From an uncultured beta proteobacterium (GTDB lineage Bacteria; Pseudomonadota; Gammaproteobacteria; Burkholderiales; Burkholderiaceae_C): a stretch of DNA of 64,000 nt. The stretch lies in the NCBI GenBank assembly GCA_903960915.1, contig CAJCCO010000037.1, positions 1-64,000 of the forward strand. The letters run 5' to 3'. The notes beneath the pieces were generated by a model. It saw only the letters and a program-made list of their open reading frames with translations. It did no database searches and was not told where the DNA came from. A program made the translations under genes and the position numbers. Shown here in pieces: positions 63,491 through 64,000 of the stretch (the stretch's first letter is position 1; each line of letters begins with the position of its first letter).

Positions 63491-64000
63491 TCATGGCAGT
63501 GACGGGTAAGTCTTTGGCAGACTTAAAGTTTCCCGCATTTGTGCTAGCGACAACACCGTTTCAGGCTTCACTGACAGGCGCGGCTGGGGCTTGAAGGCGT
63601 GGCCGTAAATGATTTCAAAAGTCAGTTGCAAAGGACGCGCCTTCAATGCCTGGCGCAAGCTGGCCAGCCACTGGCGGCCCCTTAGGCCCGCAAATCGCTG
63701 AGGATGCAGGTTGCGCCCCAGGCCCCGTAACTCTTCGAGTAAGCGCTCTGGCGTCTCAAAAGTGAGCGTGATGCGCTCCATGTCCATCACGGGCTCGGCG
63801 AAACCTGCCGCCACCAGCATGTCGCCCCAGTCATGCATGTCGGTGAACTCATGCGAGGGTGCCGGCCAGCCCAAGGCCTGATACAGGTCACGCAATTCGC
63901 GCAAGGTATCTGGCCCCAGGCAGGAAAACATCACAAAACCCTCAACCGCCAGGGCACGGTGCCACTGGGCCATGAGTTGCTGCGGATCGGCCGCCATGTG
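63491..64000 (-). CDS. BioC-like malonyl-ACP O-methyltransferase, N-terminus cut by window edge
   Basis: The last 170 codons of a SAM-dependent methyltransferase; the frame is open to the right edge, so the SAM-binding part is missing. The visible part reads MFSCLGPDTLRELRDLY and FTDMHDWGDMLVAAGFAEPV, then TLTFETPERLLEELRGLG, which matches the C-terminal half of BioC. BioC methylates malonyl-ACP to begin pimelate synthesis for biotin. Other class I methyltransferases cannot be fully excluded. Confidence 0.78.
   Translation of the reverse strand, partial: HMAADPQQLMAQWHRALAVEGFVMFSCLGPDTLRELRDLYQALGWPAPSHEFTDMHDWGDMLVAAGFAEPVMDMERITLTFETPERLLEELRGLGRNLHPQRFAGLRGRQWLASLRQALKARPLQLTFEIIYGHAFKPQPRLSVKPETVLSLAQMRETLSLPKTYPSLP

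Overview
ORGANISM. GC-rich (roughly 60-65%), gene-dense chromosomal DNA of a betaproteobacterium, most likely order Burkholderiales, family Comamonadaceae (Rhodoferax/Polaromonas-like). Pointers are rplU-rpmA-obgE next to ispB, pilC-pilD-coaE-zapD-yacG, rapZ-mutY-mutM-TPR-lolB-ispE-tRNA-Gln-prs-rplY-pth, a ctaCDGE block with a DUF2970 gene, a 36-codon small assembly gene and a divergent DUF2909 gene, and a Bug-type receptor gene. The genus is an inference from gene order and protein character. There is no phage, insertion sequence, CRISPR array or rRNA. No stretch longer than about 300 bases lacks a gene or tRNA. LAYOUT. 1-2626: obgE (cut by the left edge), rpmA, rplU and the divergent ispB. 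2691-4030: an A+T-richer patch with a small membrane protein, tRNA-Pro(CGG) and an H-NS-type gene, sitting where I would expect pilB. 4153-7847: pilC, pilD, coaE, zapD, yacG. 7882-11554 (minus): Nudix hydrolase, DUF815 ATPase, argJ, hrcA. 11583-15141: nadK, recN, rapZ. 15167-17144 (minus): mutY, mutM. 17184-23459: TPR protein, lolB, ispE, tRNA-Gln(TTG), prs, rplY, pth and a small exported protein. 23487-29865: ferredoxin (minus), a five-gene peptide/nickel-type ABC importer (plus), coaD (minus). 29996-37908: rsmD, then a toxin-antitoxin pair, a choline-sulfatase and a GST lying between rsmD and its usual partners, two M16 peptidases and divergent ftsY. 37919-51415: an accessory-looking plus-strand run built on ynjB...ynjC-ynjD-ynjF, interleaved with a beta-propeller protein, an esterase and a YegD-type Hsp70, and followed by a membrane-domain/flavin-disulfide-reductase fusion, a DUF3047 protein, a SelD-partner oxidoreductase, a MAPEG protein and (minus) selD. 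51607-53618: rpoH under a perfect CIRCE operator, then a Bug receptor. 53693-62830: aa3-type cytochrome c oxidase structural and assembly genes. 62890-64000: a DUF2244 protein and a bioC-like gene cut by the right edge. HOW IT FITS. Most of the window is housekeeping: ribosome assembly, isoprenoid and CoA precursors, DNA repair, outer-membrane lipoprotein sorting, nucleotide precursors and the terminal oxidase with its heme A and copper assembly factors. hrcA (10550-11554) and the perfect HrcA operator in front of rpoH (51549-51575) imply that the repressor controls the heat-shock sigma factor. The most interesting accessory unit is the ynj/selD neighbourhood, a candidate transport, membrane-redox and selenophosphate module. 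A second cross-window signal is a set of short tandem duplications. Outside genes their periods are 5, 8, 10, 11, 12 or 13 nt; inside genes they are always a multiple of 3 (nadK, mutY, rplY, dppD-like, ftsY, esterase).
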